Below the pieces are notes generated by a model, which worked only from the letters and a program-made list of their open reading frames with translations, did not search any database and was not told where the DNA came from. Shown in pieces: positions 1 through 15,776 of a DNA stretch of 64,000 nt (position 1 is the stretch's first letter; each line of letters starts with the position of its first letter). This stretch comes from Ashinkailepas kermadecensis (Eukaryota; Arthropoda; Thecostraca; Neolepadidae), in NCBI GenBank assembly GCA_034440615.1, contig JAOTOM010004320.1, positions 124,001 to 188,000 on the forward strand, read 5' to 3'. A program made the position numbers and the translations under genes.

Positions 1-360
1 GAAATTTGCCAGCCCATCAATGATCTCGTCCTCCAGAACGTCTCTGAGATCAAAACAGTCTATAACCCCTCACGAGGTGTTCTTGGTTCTGTGAGGCCCC
101 ACGGTAATTGCTACGGTTTCTTTCTCCTTTTCCCCCATCTCTCCATACACCATACACAAACTCGGGCGACTTCAGAGCCATATCTGACTGTTCTGCTACA
201 GCGAACTCAACTTCCTGTGCTCCGTCCTTCAGTTTGTCCTATCTAACAATCTCGCCAAGTCTATCACATCCCGCCTTTGGAATGGTGACAGAGATGTCAG
301 TTTCTTGGTTCTTCCTCGGGAAACAAGCAATCGAGGGATGGGAATATAGTCAGTACTGTT
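1..360. other. Left-edge non-coding stretch
   Basis: Short open frames exist on both strands here, but none has a recognisable domain, a cysteine pattern like the neighbouring exons, or paired splice sites. Presumably intron or upstream flank of gene 1. Nothing further can be supported. Confidence 0.4.
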
Positions 361-400
361 ACGCAGTGACCGAAGTTTCCTTGGAAACTTCGGTCACCGC

Positions 401-402
<2 letters not shown>
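361..402. repeat. Near-perfect hairpin (20-bp arms, 2-bp loop)
   Basis: The left arm at 361-380 and the right arm at 383-402 are reverse complements apart from one mismatch, separated by TT. The right arm runs straight into a long (GA)n tract. It could be a snap-back (template-switch) mutation or the end of an unknown inverted-repeat element; no second copy is visible in the window. Confidence 0.8.
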
Positions 403-1713
<1,311 letters not shown>

Positions 1714-1860
1714 AGAAGGCCGGCTCGTGCCCCAGCAAGTCGCAGCACGCCCTGCTGAAGCGGCGAGGCTGTGGCGCCAGCTGCAACGGAGACGACAACT
1801 GCCCGGGCGACGCCAAGTGCTGTGATGTCACCGGCTGTGGACCCGTGTGTACCGCTGCAG
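1714..1860 (+). CDS. Gene 1 exon: WAP four-disulfide-core domain
   Basis: An internal exon of 147 bp between the acceptor ...TTACAG and the donor G|GTGAGA, phase 1 at both ends. The 48 full codons hold one WAP domain with all eight cysteines, including the CC doublet in AKCCDVTGC and the closing CGPVC. WAP domains are secreted, disulfide-locked modules, often protease inhibitors, antibacterial, or parts of extracellular matrix and shell; the sequence does not tell which applies here. It is the first exon of gene 1 seen, so the gene starts left of the window. Its last 28 bp and its donor are repeated five more times downstream. The next exon is 6.5 kb away, across a LINE. Confidence 0.9.
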
Positions 1861-2300
1861 GTGAGACCCGCCTGCCGAGCTGCTGCATCTGCTACACCGG
1901 GGCCGGGCATGCTGCGGACCCGTGTGCACCGCTGCAGGTGAGACCCGCCTGTCGAGCTGCTACATCTACTGCACCGGGGCCGGACCTGCTGCGGACCCGT
2001 GTGTACCGCTGCAGGTGAGACCCGCCTGCCGAGCTGCTGCATCTGCTACACCGGGGCCGGGCATGCTGCGGACCCGTGTGTACCGCTGCAGGTGAGACCC
2101 GCCTGCCGAGCTGCCTCTGCTACACCGCCGGCATGCTGCAACCGGGCTGCAGGTGAGACCCGCCTGTCGAGCTGCTACATCTGCTGCACCGGGGTCGGAC
2201 CTGCTGCGAACACGTGTGTACCGCTGCAGGTGAGACCTGCCTGTCGAGCTGCTACATCTGCTGCACCGGGGCAGGACCTGCTGCACCAGGGCCGGACCTG
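1861..2300. repeat. 77-bp minisatellite that repeats the exon end and splice donor
   Basis: The unit carries the last 28 bp of the preceding exon, then the donor CAG|GTGAGACC, then intron. Donor GTs lie at 1861, 1938, 2015, 2092, 2153 and 2230, spaced 77, 77, 77, 61 and 77 bp. All six match the same strong donor consensus. The unit length is not a multiple of three, so using a downstream donor would usually shift the frame. Confidence 0.92.
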
Positions 2301-4140
2301 ACGCATCGGAGCCGGAACTGCTCACGTTGTGTCCGAGAGCATGGCAATACGACCCCCCCCCCACCATCCCCCTCCGGTCTTCCACGACACTGCCGCTGGC
2401 AAGGACAACATTGATGACATCACGATTGCTTGAATCATCTGCGTGATGCTCCCGCGGTCGATCAGCGCGATCTGTCTGGCTGCACCGCGACGGAACCCCA
2501 CTTCTACTGCATGGATTAAGGCCACTCGCCATTGTGTTCGGATAAATCAACACTGCGGGCACTGTGCGATTGCCATCAGAATCATCCTCCAACAATGGTA
2601 ATTATGATACGGAACTCGCCATCGCAGCATGGCCGCCCATTTTTGCCGACATGGAGTTTCTGAGATCACGTTCGGGAAGGTCCTGTACCACTCTGAGTGT
2701 TCGTTTTTCACGAATGACGTGTTTGGTTGCGTCATCTGGTGATGACCTGCAGACCTGCGGACTCGTATGGCATGCTGGTCCTCGCCGTTGCAGGGGGAGG
2801 GTCTTAGTGAACACGAAGAGAGGGCACGCATCAGTGCGCCATCGCTTCACTCAACTGATGGAACATTTCTTTGCTGGCCTCATGGTTGTAAAATTTATGA
2901 AATTCGTTTCTGATGACTGAGCTATGATGTCATAAGGGGCAACACGAGAGGCCATTTTTGATCCAAGCCACTAATTATCGGTAGTTAATCTCAATAATTA
3001 CCCGGATCTGACCCATGAGGAATGTGGTGGTGTGATAGACAATTCACTTTTTTGGCGCTTGGGTCACTCTAGGATTAGTTATGACTCTTAAAACTGAATT
3101 GTGCGTCCATGTTTGCGATCGATAAAGGAAATGGCGTTTTCTGGCACTATTTTTTTATCTCTCAAGTTTCCGAAATGACGTCAACACTTCGATCATATCT
3201 GTCCCTTGTCATATGAGTTGAAGTGCAACATCCACATCGCTAGTACTGCATAATACTGCGAAATGCCATGCCGAGCATGTCAGGCGCGTGTCTGTTATTG
3301 CTTCTCCACAAAGAACGGACAAGTGCAAACATCCCCGACGTTGACGAGAACGAAATCTAAGCTGACCTGAGAGGTGACCCAGTTGCCCAAAGCATAAAAG
3401 TCGGGTACCAATCGCAAGGTCACGTCACGTGCACGTGCAACACGACGGTTTTGTTTCATGCCGCTAGCTCCCTCTATTTGGAAGCGCTCTGCAATGTTGC
3501 CACCCCTGCACTGGAGAAGGCGGCAGAATGCCGTGCGCCGGCCAGGGTTAGCTGCGAGCTGGAGCTAACCCTCGCCTCGCTGGAACCTGGAGCTACCCCT
3601 CGCTGGAGTCACTCCCGCAGTGGTGTGATTTGCCTTCTCTCCCGGTGAAGCTCAGTTGATGCTGTTCGAGCATTGTTTAGGTGCTAGCTATTTCAGGATA
3701 CGGCGAATGCTATGCTGAGCACTTCAAGCGCGTATCAAGCATTGCTTTTCCATCAGGAACGATTAAACGCGAGAACCCTCGAAATTTGCGAAAAATTTAC
3801 TTCCAACATATAGGTATATACCGGACGAAGCTTTATAGATAACTAAATAGTTTTCGCTCACATGTACTGATGAACTCGGTGACGATCAAAGCAGCGATCC
3901 AGGCCGTCACGATCCCCTCGGGTGTCTTGTGATTGACATATAATGTGTGATACCACGTTGACCACCTTTGAGGAAAAGGTCTCGAAATCCATTCCATACT
4001 TTAACCTTGCTACACCATGTATGCATTCGATACACCGAAATTACGTCGATAATTTGATGGCATCTGACCCTTGTCATGTGAGTTGAAATGCAACATTCAC
4101 ATCGTAAGTATAACATGAAATGAATTAAATCGTAAATTGG
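2301..4140. other. Intron of gene 1, no feature recognised
   Basis: Unique intronic sequence. It holds one isolated perfect CRE palindrome, TGACGTCA, at 3176-3183. Short open frames lack domains and splice-site support. Confidence 0.4.
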
Positions 4141-7367
<3,227 letters not shown>

Positions 7368-7368
7368 A

Positions 7369-7451
<83 letters not shown>

Positions 7452-7478
7452 TATATATATATACATATATATCTATAT
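7368..7478. repeat. (TA)n microsatellite at the 3' edge of the LINE
   Basis: A TA dinucleotide tract following the LINE 3' untranslated region. It may be the element's own simple-sequence tail or part of the AT-rich target. Confidence 0.95.
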
Positions 7479-8350
7479 ATTGATATTGATATGTCCTCGT
7501 TTAAAAACAGCTGTTTTGCTTTCACAATGGTAGCGCCCCACGAGGGCCGGCGAGCATGGACTACCAAGCTGGGCACCGCTTCAAGTGCTCGATTGTTCTC
7601 CACGTGCAGAATCAGCGTTGATGTCATCCTGATGTCCTTGATGCATTCCCTCAGCATCACGGTCTTCCAGATGTGGTGGCGTTAGCGCTGTGCGTTCGTG
7701 ACGAACGACGGGCTCTGAAGCTGGAGAAATTCCGAACAGACAGGACTAATTTGGTACCGTGATGACTAAGGCTACCTTCGTTCGATCAGTCACAGATGGA
7801 TGCGGCGGATGAAGTTCACACGGCCTTTTTTAGCTTAGCGTCACCCGTTAGGCGCTGCAAGAGAAGAGTGGACCTGACAGAGTTAGAGTCAAAGCTTCCA
7901 GCAGTTTTTCTTGTTGTTATTGACATTTTCCGCTCACCCATGGTTGTTGCTGGACATTCTTTTCATTAAACGTACATGGCTTTGGACGTTGGGGACTCCA
8001 TTATTTGACTGCGATTCTTATCAAATATGTGACATTGTTAGATTATCCATGCAGCAGAACTTCCAGCGGTGACCATGTCCAGTCAGGTTTTTTTTGTTCT
8101 CGCGTTAATTTAGGATGTCATTGTCCTTGCAAATTCTCGTGTCTGGGCATACTGCCGGTTTCCAGTCAGTTTTTTGCCATTCGGGCTGCAAGAAGTTCTC
8201 GTTTCTGATCGCTTGGAATGCAGCCTAGGATAGTCTCCTGGAGCTATTTGCTTCCATGCAACCTCAGGGCTGCCTATTCGACATGGAGGATTATGCGAAA
8301 TGGTGCGCACATGAAGATGTACCTACACGACCATCTGTGTCTGTCTCCAG
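7479..8350. other. Intron of gene 1
   Basis: No exon recognised. A minus-strand open frame across 7480-7660 continues into the TA tract and gives a mixed-composition peptide that might be a mobile-element fragment, but no motif supports this. The stretch ends with the pyrimidine-rich acceptor CTGTCTCCAG at 8341-8350. Confidence 0.35.
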
Positions 8351-8485
8351 CTGAGGAGAAGGAGGGCATATGTCCTGCGACTGAGGGGCACGACCGGTGC
8401 GGCGAATTCTGCGCCGCCGACTCGGACTGTCCAGACACAGCCAAGTGCTGCCAGACCGGCTGCGGCCGCAGCTGCAAGCCGGCAG
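8351..8485 (+). CDS. Gene 1 exon: WAP domain
   Basis: A 135-bp internal exon between acceptor CTGTCTCCAG and donor GCAG|GTCAGT, phase 1 on both sides. It encodes one complete WAP domain: ICP at the start, C2 to C4 in DRCGEFC and SDC, the AKCC doublet, then CGRSC. All eight cysteines are present at family spacing. It is the second WAP module of gene 1. It is followed immediately by the longest minisatellite of the window, whose unit looks like a diverged copy of the donor region. Confidence 0.92.
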
Positions 8486-10838
8486 GTCAGTGCTCTGTCC
8501 CATCACGGCGCAACTTCACACAGCCAGCTTACTGCGCGTCCACTGCCCAACTCCACAGCTAACTGCACTGCCCCATCACGGCGCAGCTTCACAGCTAACT
8601 GCACTGTCCCATCACGGCGCAACTTCACACAGCCAGTTTACTGCGCGTCCACTGCCCAACTCCACAGTTTACTGCGCGTCCACTGCCCAACTCCACAGCT
8701 AACTGCACTGTCCCATCACGGCGCAACTTCACACAGCCAGTTTACTGCGCGTCCACTGCCCAACTCCACAGCTAACTGCACTGCCCCATCACGGCGCAAC
8801 TTCACACAGCCAGTTTACTGCGCGTCCACTGCCCAACTCCACAGCTAACTGCACTGCCCCATCACGGCGCAACTTCACACAGCCAGTTTACTGCGCGTCC
8901 ACTGCCCAACTCCACAGTTTACTGCGCGTCCACTGCCCAACTCCACAGCTAACTGCACTGCCCCATCACGGCGCAGCTTCACAGCTAACTGCACTGTCCC
9001 ATCACGGCGCAACTTCACACAGCCAGTTTACTGCGCGTCCACTGCCCAACTCCACAGTTTACTGCGCGTCCACTGCCCAACTCCACAGCTAACTGCACTG
9101 CCCCATCACGGCGCAGCTTCACAGCTAACTGCACTGTCCCATCACGGCGCAACTTCACACAGCCAGTTTACTGCGCGTCCACTGCCCAACTCCACAGTTT
9201 ACTGCGCGTCCACTGCCCAACTCCACAGCTAACTGCACTGCCCCATCACGGCGCAGCTTCACAGCTAACTGCACTGTCCCATCACGGCGCAACTTCACAC
9301 AGCCAGTTTACTGCGCGTCCACTGCCCAACTCCACAGCTAACTGCACTGCCCCATCACGGCGCACCTTCACACAGCCAGTTTACTGCGCGTCCACTGCCC
9401 AACTCCACAGTTTACTGCGCGTCCACTGCCCAACTCCACAGCTAACTGCACTGCCCCATCACGGCGCAGCTTCATACAGCCAGTTTACTGCGCGTCCACT
9501 GCCAAACTCCACAGTTTACTGCGCGTCCACTGCCCAACACCACAGTTTACTGCGCGTCCACTGCCCAACTCCACAGCTAACTGCACTGTCCCATCACGGC
9601 GCAACTTCACACAGGCAGGTTTACTGCGCGTCCACTGCCCAACTCCACAGCTAACTACACTGTCCCATCACGGCGCAGCTTCACACAGCCAGTTTACTGC
9701 GCGTCCACTGCCCAACTCCACAGTTTACTGCGCGTCCACTGCCCAACTCCACAGTTGACTGCGCGTCCACTGCCCAACTCCACAGCTAACTGCACTGCCC
9801 CATCACGGCGCAGCTTCACAGCTAACTGCACTGTGCCATCACGGCGCAACTTCACACAGCCAGTTTACTGCGCGTCCACTGCCCAACTCCACAGTTTACT
9901 GCGCGTCCACTGCCCAACTCCACAGTTGACTGCGCGTCCACTGCCCAACTCCACAGCTAACTGCACTGCCCCATCACGGCGCAGCTTCACAGCTAACTGC
10001 ACTGTGCCATCACGGCGCAACTTCACACAGCCAGTTTACTGCGCGTCCACTGCCCAACTCCACAGTTTACTGCGCGTCCACTGCCCAACTCCACAGTTTA
10101 CTGCGCGTCCACTGCCCAACTCCACAGCTAACTGCACTGTCCCATCACGGCGCAACTTCACACAGCCAGTTTACTGCGCGTCCACTGCCCAACTCCACAG
10201 CTAACTGCACTGTGCCATCACGGCGCAACTTCACACAGCCAGTTTACTGCGCGTCCACTGCCCAACTCCACAGCTAACTGCGCTGTCCCAGCACGGCGCA
10301 ACTTCACACAGCCAGTTTACTGCGCGTCCACTGCCCAACTCCACAGCTAACTGCGCTGTCCCAGCACGGCGCAACTTCACACAGCCAGTTTACTGCGCGT
10401 CCACTGCCCAACTCCACAGCTAACTGCGCTGTCCCAGCACGGCGCAACTTCACACAGCCAGTTTACTGCGCGTCCACTGCCCAACTCCACAGCTAACTGC
10501 ACTGCCCCATCACGGCGCAACTTCACACAGCCAGTGTACTGCGCGTCCACTGCCCAACTCCACAGTTTACTGCGCGTCCACTGCCCAACTCCACAGCTAA
10601 CTGCACTGTCCCATCACGGCGCAACTTCACACAGCCAGTTTACTGCGCGTCCACTGCCCAACTCCACAGTTTACTGCGCGTCCACTGCCCAACTCCACAG
10701 CTAACTGCACTGTCCCATCACGGCGCAACTTCACACAGCCAGTTTACTGCGCGTCCACTGCCCAACTCCACAGTTTACTGCGCGTCCACTGCCTAACTCC
10801 ACAGTTTACTGCGCGTCCACTGCCCAACTCCACAGTTC
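8486..10838. repeat. 2.35-kb composite minisatellite (about 73-bp and 31-bp units) starting at the donor
   Basis: Units share TTTACTGCGCGTCCACTGCC, the block CCCAACTCCACAG and the block CCCATCACGGCGCA. The segment CAG|CTAACTGCACTG, followed by CCCATCACGG, aligns with the true donor CAG|GTCAGTGCTCTG followed by the same CCCATCACGG, so the array appears to derive from the splice-donor region, with GT changed to CT. Variant units read CAG|TTTACTG or CAG|TTGACTG. Open frames inside the array are repeat artefacts. Confidence 0.9.
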
Positions 10839-11936
10839 GTTGTGTCAGCGCGGCTTATCCCATCTCAGATTAGCTTACTGCGCCACCACGTCCCAGCTTT
10901 TTGCATGAGCTGGTTTGTTCACCACGATGTGATACATGGTGCCCACAAACTCGTGCCGACACCAGTGGAGGCTGATCATGAACAGCTGGCCTAAGTTATC
11001 CAGATTTGGATGGCAAATTGCACACAGCGTGAAATAATGTCACGCTCCTGCCTCACAATATTGTCCGCGGTTTTCCACTACGCTATTTTTCACATTCCTT
11101 CAACTTTTTCGTACTTTAATTGTCAACTCATAACAGCTTTTGAAGCATAGCTGTACACTTTGACATACCGGCTAAATATATGTTTTAGGACGCTGACCAG
11201 CAATCATACTACACTGCATCAATATACACAGTAGTCATATCCATGACAACATGCATGGCCAGGTGCGAAACATTTACGATGTATATTATAAGGTCATTGC
11301 CCCCCTCTCTCGAATAATTTCCACCCTTGATCATTAGTTCCATGGGAGTACGTTAGCCACGCTTATTAGCACATTAGTACGTACGTACATTAGTAGTCGC
11401 CCCGTCTCGGGAGGTCTTTTACACACCCTCGGGTTTTTTTCAACGTCAGCGGGGAAACAGCGGCGCATAGCGCCGCGAAGGTTTCAATATTTTTTCCTCG
11501 ATAATTTTGGGTCTTACATGAACATTCCAATATCAAGTCATGTAAGATCATTGACCTAGCTCAGGTCAAAGAGGGCCACCTCCAGAAAATATATCAGGAT
11601 CGATAACACCAACGCATGTAAAGATATTGAATTAAAATTACATTGAATCGTATACGATTCAACCCCTGACAGGTCAGCTCACAGCGCTACCGCACGGTCA
11701 ATTCTGCGGGTCTGGTCACTGCACCCTCACGGCTCAAACCCGCAGGTCAATTTACTGCGTCGCTGCAATTCAACTCCTCACAAGTCATGTCACCGTGCCA
11801 CCGGCTCAACCAATCACAAACCGACCACCTCAGTTCCGAACCATTCACCAGTGAACCGACAGGCCGACCTGGACAGGTAGCCGCTTCCTCACGCCAGATG
11901 ACGACTGAGCGCCCGGTGCCCCTCCTCTGGCTTCAG
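10839..11936. other. Intron of gene 1, no feature recognised
   Basis: Unique intronic sequence between the long array and the third WAP exon. The last 250 bp contain degenerate copies of GTCAACTCCTCACAAGTC-like phrases but no clear array. The acceptor is CTGGCTTCAG at 11,927-11,936. Confidence 0.4.
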
Positions 11937-12074
11937 ATGAGCCCGGCTTCTGCCCGTCCGAGGTGGGCTCGCTGGACTGCGTGTTCCGCGAGGACCGGTG
12001 CAACGGCAGCGCCGACTGCGCCGCTGACCAGACGTGCTGTCACTCGGCCTGCGGCAGGAGGTGCGCCCGGACAG
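11937..12074 (+). CDS. Gene 1 exon: WAP domain
   Basis: A 138-bp phase 1-1 exon with acceptor CTGGCTTCAG and donor ACAG|GTGGGT. One full WAP domain of eight cysteines: FCPSEVGSLDC, EDRC, ADC, QTCC, SACGRRC. It is the third WAP module of gene 1. The third and fifth donor bases (GTGGGT) are acceptable, but the site is weaker than its neighbours. No array starts at this donor, unlike the two preceding exons. Confidence 0.92.
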
Positions 12075-12628
12075 GTGGGTCACGCACGCCGCTGGTCCGT
12101 AGCCCCCGCCCCCCCTCCACCCCACCCCCGGCGGGCCCGATCGGACGGCCCGATCCTGTTGGATTGCAGCCCGGGGCTCGGCTCGAGCCCGTTCGCTGCT
12201 GGCAATGTCGCGACCCATACCCAGCCCAGCGCGTTCGTTTGCGGCCCGAGCCCATCCCATGCCCACCCGTTCCCGTGAAGTGTTGAAGGAGCGGCCCGTA
12301 CTCGTTCGGTGTGGAAAACCTATAGAAAGCCCCTTGGCTAGTCGACGTCTGATAATGGTTGCTATCTGGACAGAATTACATCCTGTATTTCTAGTAACTG
12401 AAAAACGTTCGATTATTCGGGACATTGGAACAAGGTACGTGATTCGGATCTCAGAGGTCTCAGAAGTGTGTGCGATGTGGGTCCGATCATAGACTGCCTA
12501 CATTGTATACCTTCCTTTGTTAGATCCCCCACCCCCGAGTTGGGCCGCGGGCGGTGCCATGCTGTCCGCTGTTCCGCTCAGGCCTCCGGTCTTCAGCAGT
12601 CGACACTCGACGATTTTGATTGTGACCC
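12075..12628. other. Intron of gene 1, no feature recognised
   Basis: GC-rich near the exon, then ordinary. Overlapping open frames on both strands are compositional and carry no domain. Confidence 0.4.
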
Positions 12629-12870
12629 GGCCCGGCCCAGTCCCAGTCCCGGCCCAGTCCCAGTCCCGGCCCAGTCCCAGTCCCGGCCCAGTCCCAGTCC
12701 CGGCCCAGTCCCCAGCCTGGCCCAGTCCCAGTCCCGGCCCAGTCCCAGTCCCGGCCCAGTCCCAAGCCCGGCCCAGTCCCAAGCCCGGCCCAGTCCCAAG
12801 CCCGGCCCAGTCCCAAGCCCGGCCCAGTCCCAGTCCCGGCCCAGTCCCAAGCCCGGCCCAGTCACGGCCC
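12629..12870. repeat. 17- to 18-bp GC-rich minisatellite, G-quadruplex-prone on the minus strand
   Basis: Repeats of CCGGCCCAGTCCCAGTC and a variant with CCCAAGC. The minus strand shows regular GGGACTGGG runs, suitable for G-quadruplex folding. Related, more degenerate phrases (GGGACCAGGCCCAGG) continue to about 13,020. Proline-serine open frames here are artefacts. Confidence 0.92.
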
Positions 12871-13047
12871 AAGACAATGCCTAGTGAGGGTCGGGCCCGC
12901 CCATGGCCCATAGAACATTGAATTTCAGAGCCCAGACCCGAGTCCAGCTCGGGCCCAGCCCGCGAACACATGGGACCAGGCCCAGGCCCGCGGCGAACAC
13001 TGGGACCAGGCCCAGGGACTGACTAGCCAGTATGCGGGGTTTTCCAG

Positions 13048-13188
13048 TTTCTGAGAAGCCTGGTCTGTGTCCAAACCCCAGCCACCTGACACTGGACGAG
13101 GGCATCTACTGCAAGAACGACCACCAATGTCCCCTGGACCTGAAATGCTGCAAGAACAGCGATGGAGATGTGGGTTGCGCGACCCCAA
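13048..13188 (+). CDS. Gene 1 exon: variant WAP domain lacking the C2-C7 cysteine pair
   Basis: A 141-bp phase 1-1 exon with acceptor GGTTTTCCAG and donor CCAA|GTGAGT. The peptide follows the WAP pattern (LCPNP, YCKNDHQC, LKCCKN, GCATP) but has six cysteines. Aligned to the family, the missing ones are the second and the seventh, which bond to each other in canonical WAP domains, so the other three disulfides can still form. It is the fourth WAP-type module of gene 1 and the last before a run of FOLN-like exons. Confidence 0.85.
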
Positions 13189-13288
13189 GTGAGTACACAA
13201 GAACACCCTTTCCAGGCGCAGTTATACAAAAAAATTCACTGAGCTGATTTCCCAACATCAGGAGCTTGTAGACCTCCTAGCCTCATAG

Positions 13289-13298
13289 TATGTGCGTG

Positions 13299-13368
<70 letters not shown>
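13289..13368. repeat. (GT)n microsatellite
   Basis: TG dinucleotide tract of about 80 bp in the intron after the variant WAP exon. Confidence 0.97.
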
Positions 13369-13370
<2 letters not shown>

Positions 13371-13810
13371 GGCAGGGGATAACTTCACCCATCGCTTCTT
13401 TTCTGATATTTCCTGGAGTTGCTAAACATACCACTTTCACATTGCATACCTTCTTGTAATTAATGAGTGCATTGTATGTTAAGCAAAATTACCTTTAGTT
13501 TGTCACCTCTGTCTGTCGCTCTAGTTTGTTTTTAAACCTTGAACCATTACATAAAACTATCAACTTCGACAGAGGAAGTGAAAAGCCCAATTTGGATGAC
13601 ATCGCAGATGTTAGCGCATGAGCATTGCATATTTTGCGACTGCAATATCAACTTCTGTTTCAGCAGTACCAACCTTCTTCACGATGTGACATTGAGCACT
13701 ATTTTGCATACTTCGAAAAATCAACTTCCTCTCAATTTGCTAAGTAGACATGACTCTAACCTCTGCCATTATGAAATGCTCTCGGGTTGGTAGGACATGC
13801 ACCAGTGCGT
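13369..13810. other. Intron of gene 1, no feature recognised
   Basis: AT-rich unique sequence. No exon or element recognised. Confidence 0.4.
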
Positions 13811-14010
13811 CGGGACAAACTCTCCCACAGCAGTTGGTATTTTTCTGCGCCAAGACACGCTCCCTCACAGCAGTTCGTATTTTATTGCATCGGGACAAAC
13901 TCTCCCACAGCAGTTGGCATTTTGTTGCGCTCTGACACAATGTCTCACAGCAGTTGGTATTTTGTTGTGTCGGGACAAACTCTCTCACAGCAGTTTGTAT
14001 TGTGCTGTGC
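13811..14010. repeat. 40-bp minisatellite, five units
   Basis: Units begin at 13811, 13851, 13891, 13931 and 13971, exactly 40 bp apart, sharing CTCACAGCAGTTGGTATTTT with point differences. Confidence 0.92.
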
Positions 14011-14581
14011 TCGATGCGATTGATTGTCGTATCCTCGCCTCACAGTGCACGTCTTATTATATTTGCGTGAAATAGGATGGGCACCACAGACGCATAGACG
14101 CGTACATGCACGTGGCACGAGGTATCAGGTGACTACCTGTGATACATTGGGAACCAAATCCACCAAGTCGTTTGTATCCATACCGTGCATAGCGTTCCGT
14201 AGAATCAGCTTTAAAGCCTTTCTCATGTTGTCAAAATCGGCTCTCCTATAGTTACTGCAGCTGAGCGGTTTTCCAACGACGCGGATTCTGACCGGTAGCA
14301 GAGGCGCATCAACCAATATCCAGCAACTGGTACCTGGCCGCCAAGCTATAGCTTACCGCATAAGCTAAACTTAGTGCGTCCCCAAAGTACGACACGTTGT
14401 GGAGGGCATGGCCCAAGCACACATGTACACTATTTTAGGCAACTCGTACGGGGATGACACGCACGTTTTGGCAAAATTGTTTGGTCATGATCATTACTGA
14501 TGGATGGTGCCAAGCAGCCACCTAGTGCAGCATAAACGATCTGCAATTGAATCTTATTATATTTATATATTCTAGGAGCTT
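14011..14581. other. Intron of gene 1, no feature recognised
   Basis: Unique sequence. Open frames of 60-75 codons have no domain and no matching splice sites. Confidence 0.35.
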
Positions 14582-14594
14582 CTAATCCTACACC

Positions 14595-14658
14595 TGGGCG
14601 CGAATGATCAACTCTGGTCGAAGCGCCCTAAAGCCAAAATAACTAACTAACTAACTAA
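14595..14658 (+). mobile_element. 64-bp SINE-like remnant with (AACT)n tail and 13-bp target duplication
   Basis: The insert is flanked by perfect direct repeats CTAATCCTACACC at 14582-14594 and 14659-14671. It ends in a run of AACT/ACTA units, as many tRNA-SINEs and LINEs do. The body is too short to classify and is probably a strongly 5'-truncated copy. Confidence 0.75.
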
Positions 14659-15003
14659 CTAATCCTACACCAAGTTCGACAAGTCATGATCGCTAAGGAC
14701 TCTCCTGAAAACCCGCGTTGCGCAACACTCACTTGGACAAGACACCCGATAAATCGGATCATAGTGATCATTTGCGGATTTGGGTATCGCGATTCTCATC
14801 AGCTTTCAGCATCTGGGAGATTCGTGTTTGAGACCCATGATACATGTCCGCTCTATCGTAATTATTCCACCTCATCAGTGGCACCATACAATTATGGACT
14901 GAATGACATATGGCGGAAGATTCTAAATCTAAAAATGTGCAATTAGCGAAAAAAAATATACGCCACTCCCACCTTGACACAAAGGCGAGAGAGACATCTT
15001 AGT

Positions 15004-15255
15004 ATGGCGCCGAGCGGGTGGGAGTTGGCTGGTCTTTATCCGATCTGCAGTCTGACAGCAGTGCGGCTGACGTCACTGTTCCGCTATATGGCGCCGAGCG
15101 GGTGGGAGTTGGCTGGTCTTTATCCGATCTGCAGTCTGACAGCAGTGCGGCTGACGTCACTGTTCCGCTATATGGCGCCGAGCGGGTGGGAGTTGGCTGG
15201 TCTTTATCCGATCTGCAGTCTGAGAGCAGTGCGGCTGACGTCACTGTTCCGCTAT
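15004..15255. repeat. 84-bp repeat, three units, abutting a splice acceptor
   Basis: Units start at 15004, 15088 and 15172 and are nearly identical. Each holds a perfect CRE palindrome TGACGTCA (15068, 15152, 15236). The third unit ends where the acceptor GCTATTTCAG of the next exon begins. The unit is a multiple of three and stop-free in two frames, so a long open frame through it is not evidence of coding. Confidence 0.95.
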
Positions 15256-15260
15256 TTCAG

Positions 15261-15350
15261 CCGAGTACAAGACCACATGTCGAAATGTGCGGTGTACGAA
15301 GCGAGACTACTACTGCGTCGACACAGATGAAGGACCAGAGTGCATCAACA
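15261..15350 (+). CDS. Gene 1 exon: FOLN-like four-cysteine module
   Basis: A 90-bp phase 1-1 exon with acceptor GCTATTTCAG and donor AACA|GTGAGC. The module TCRNVRC...YYC...EC has spacing C-x4-C-x6-C-x8-C, close to the follistatin/SPARC first hairpin (C-x4-C-x5-C-x9-C). Follistatin-type hairpins usually precede a Kazal-like core; none is seen here, so the functional parallel is weak and the name describes the pattern only. It is the first such module in gene 1. In gene 2 the same module is fused directly behind a WAP domain. Confidence 0.8.
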
Positions 15351-15776
15351 GTGAGCATACACCTGGCAACGCATTGGTACAGGGCGTTTTCGGTGACGTG
15401 ACCCCTCGGGATTGAAAGCCAGCTGCGGAGGGGAACTGTGGGCTGATGATAGGAAGGGCGTTCAGAGTGTTCCGAAAGTGACGACTCTGCAACGTCGTCA
15501 GTTGCACGGCATACTTTGCATGATTCGTCCAGAGCTGCCTGCGAAATATTAATGCTCTGCCTTCTGCTCGAAGGTGGCTTTGAAGGTAGGCTTCACGAAG
15601 GGATAATTCTGAACTCGAGAAGTGTGGATAATCGGATCCAACGGCCCCGCACCGGACCTGGCTCAAATGGTCTGATAACGGTGCCGGACCTCTGCACGGG
15701 CCGCCCCACAAACACACCGGTTGCACAGGCAGCAGCCCTGTCGCGGCGGTCGTATGCCGTGAGCAGGGTCGGGTCC
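15351..15776. other. Intron of gene 1, no feature recognised
   Basis: Unique sequence up to the SINE. No exon with suitable splice sites. Confidence 0.35.

Noticed and set aside
9755..10204. 149-codon plus-strand frame
   Set aside because: Lies wholly inside the 73/31-bp minisatellite; the periodic peptide reflects the repeat.
12468..12971. Pro/Ser-rich and Gly/Leu-rich frames on both strands
   Set aside because: Both strands are open because the 17-18-bp unit lacks stops; no coding evidence.
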